Below are positions 63,891-64,000 of a DNA stretch of 64,000 nucleotides, one piece after another. Positions within the stretch are counted from its first letter, which is position 1. Each line of letters begins with the position of its first letter. The position numbers and the translations under genes are program-made. Origin of the DNA: Rhodospirillaceae bacterium (GTDB lineage Bacteria > Pseudomonadota > Alphaproteobacteria > Rhodospirillales > UBA2165). The notes beneath the pieces are model-generated. The model was not told the DNA's origin and ran no database searches. It saw only the letters and a list, made by a program, of their open reading frames with translations. The stretch spans positions 1 through 64,000 of the forward strand of contig JABIHH010000062.1 in the NCBI GenBank assembly GCA_018649725.1, in the 5' to 3' direction.

Positions 63891-64000
63891 TGTATTTTTC
63901 CTAATTTAAATTGATTGAAATGGGTGTAATTGTTTGGCGGTTCACTAATAGACTGGCCATCCGGCCGCTATGGCGAGACGGCTTAGATCATCGACACTGA

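Overview
The window looks like a chromosomal segment from an alphaproteobacterium, probably marine and Rhodospirillales-like. The basis is: two complete TRAP transporter loci, an AcuI-type acryloyl-CoA reductase, an alphaproteobacterial RpoH, a FixJ-type regulator, a DUF2336 protein, tandem catabolic-type reductive dehalogenases, and the dispersed palindrome beginning GTCATCCCGGACTTGATCC. Genus cannot be settled from the sequence. Coding density is high, there are many 4-base or stop/start overlaps, and TTG/GTG starts are frequent. No rRNA, tRNA, insertion sequence, integrase or CRISPR array was seen.

Layout. 1-6.2 kb: the end of an asparagine synthetase cut by the window edge, a secreted dienelactone-hydrolase-like protein, an HpaB/HsaA-type flavin monooxygenase, a small DUF4149-like membrane protein, an iodothyronine-deiodinase-like selenoprotein with an in-frame TGA, and a MetE-C-like methyltransferase. 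6.2-11.5 kb: a leftward TRAP transporter with a hydroxyacyl-CoA-dehydrogenase-like enzyme and an opine-dehydrogenase-like enzyme. 11.6-15.6 kb: pyrC, acuI, a PNPOx-like protein, a frameshifted lipoprotein and a Sel1-repeat protein. 15.7-22.2 kb: an Atm1-type ABC exporter, DUF2336, parvulin, an HSL-type hydrolase, a VOC protein and small membrane proteins. 22.3-31.5 kb: guaA, an HxlR regulator divergent from an acyl-CoA dehydrogenase, GNAT, rsmB-like, guaB, rlmE and ppx/gppA. 31.6-34 kb: a globin gene followed in frame, after a single TAA, by a chemoreceptor with three 121-residue repeats. 34.3-41.6 kb: nitronate monooxygenase, a two-subunit molybdenum hydroxylase, a second TRAP system and OsmC. 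41.8-47.5 kb: a Gfo/Idh oxidoreductase, two tandem RdhA-type proteins and an ACMSD-like amidohydrolase. 47.6-52.4 kb: a PadR-MFP-RND efflux operon. 52.4-64 kb: pssA/psd, rpoH, a FixJ/hybrid-kinase pair, a LysM protein, a LOG-type phosphoribohydrolase, a DM13 protein and catalase.

Functional picture. Housekeeping genes (purine and pyrimidine synthesis, phospholipid synthesis, rRNA methylation, heat-shock sigma factor) are interleaved with scavenging and detoxification loci: TRAP importers for organic acids, Mo-hydroxylase, monooxygenase, nitronate monooxygenase, amidohydrolase, reductive dehalogenases and the deiodinase-like selenoprotein. Dehalogenation chemistry may be a shared theme, but that is inference. 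The most notable items are the deiodinase-like selenoprotein, which ordinary gene calling would split at its TGA, the three-copy RdhA fold spread over two abutting genes, and the globin/chemoreceptor pair that looks like a split globin-coupled sensor.
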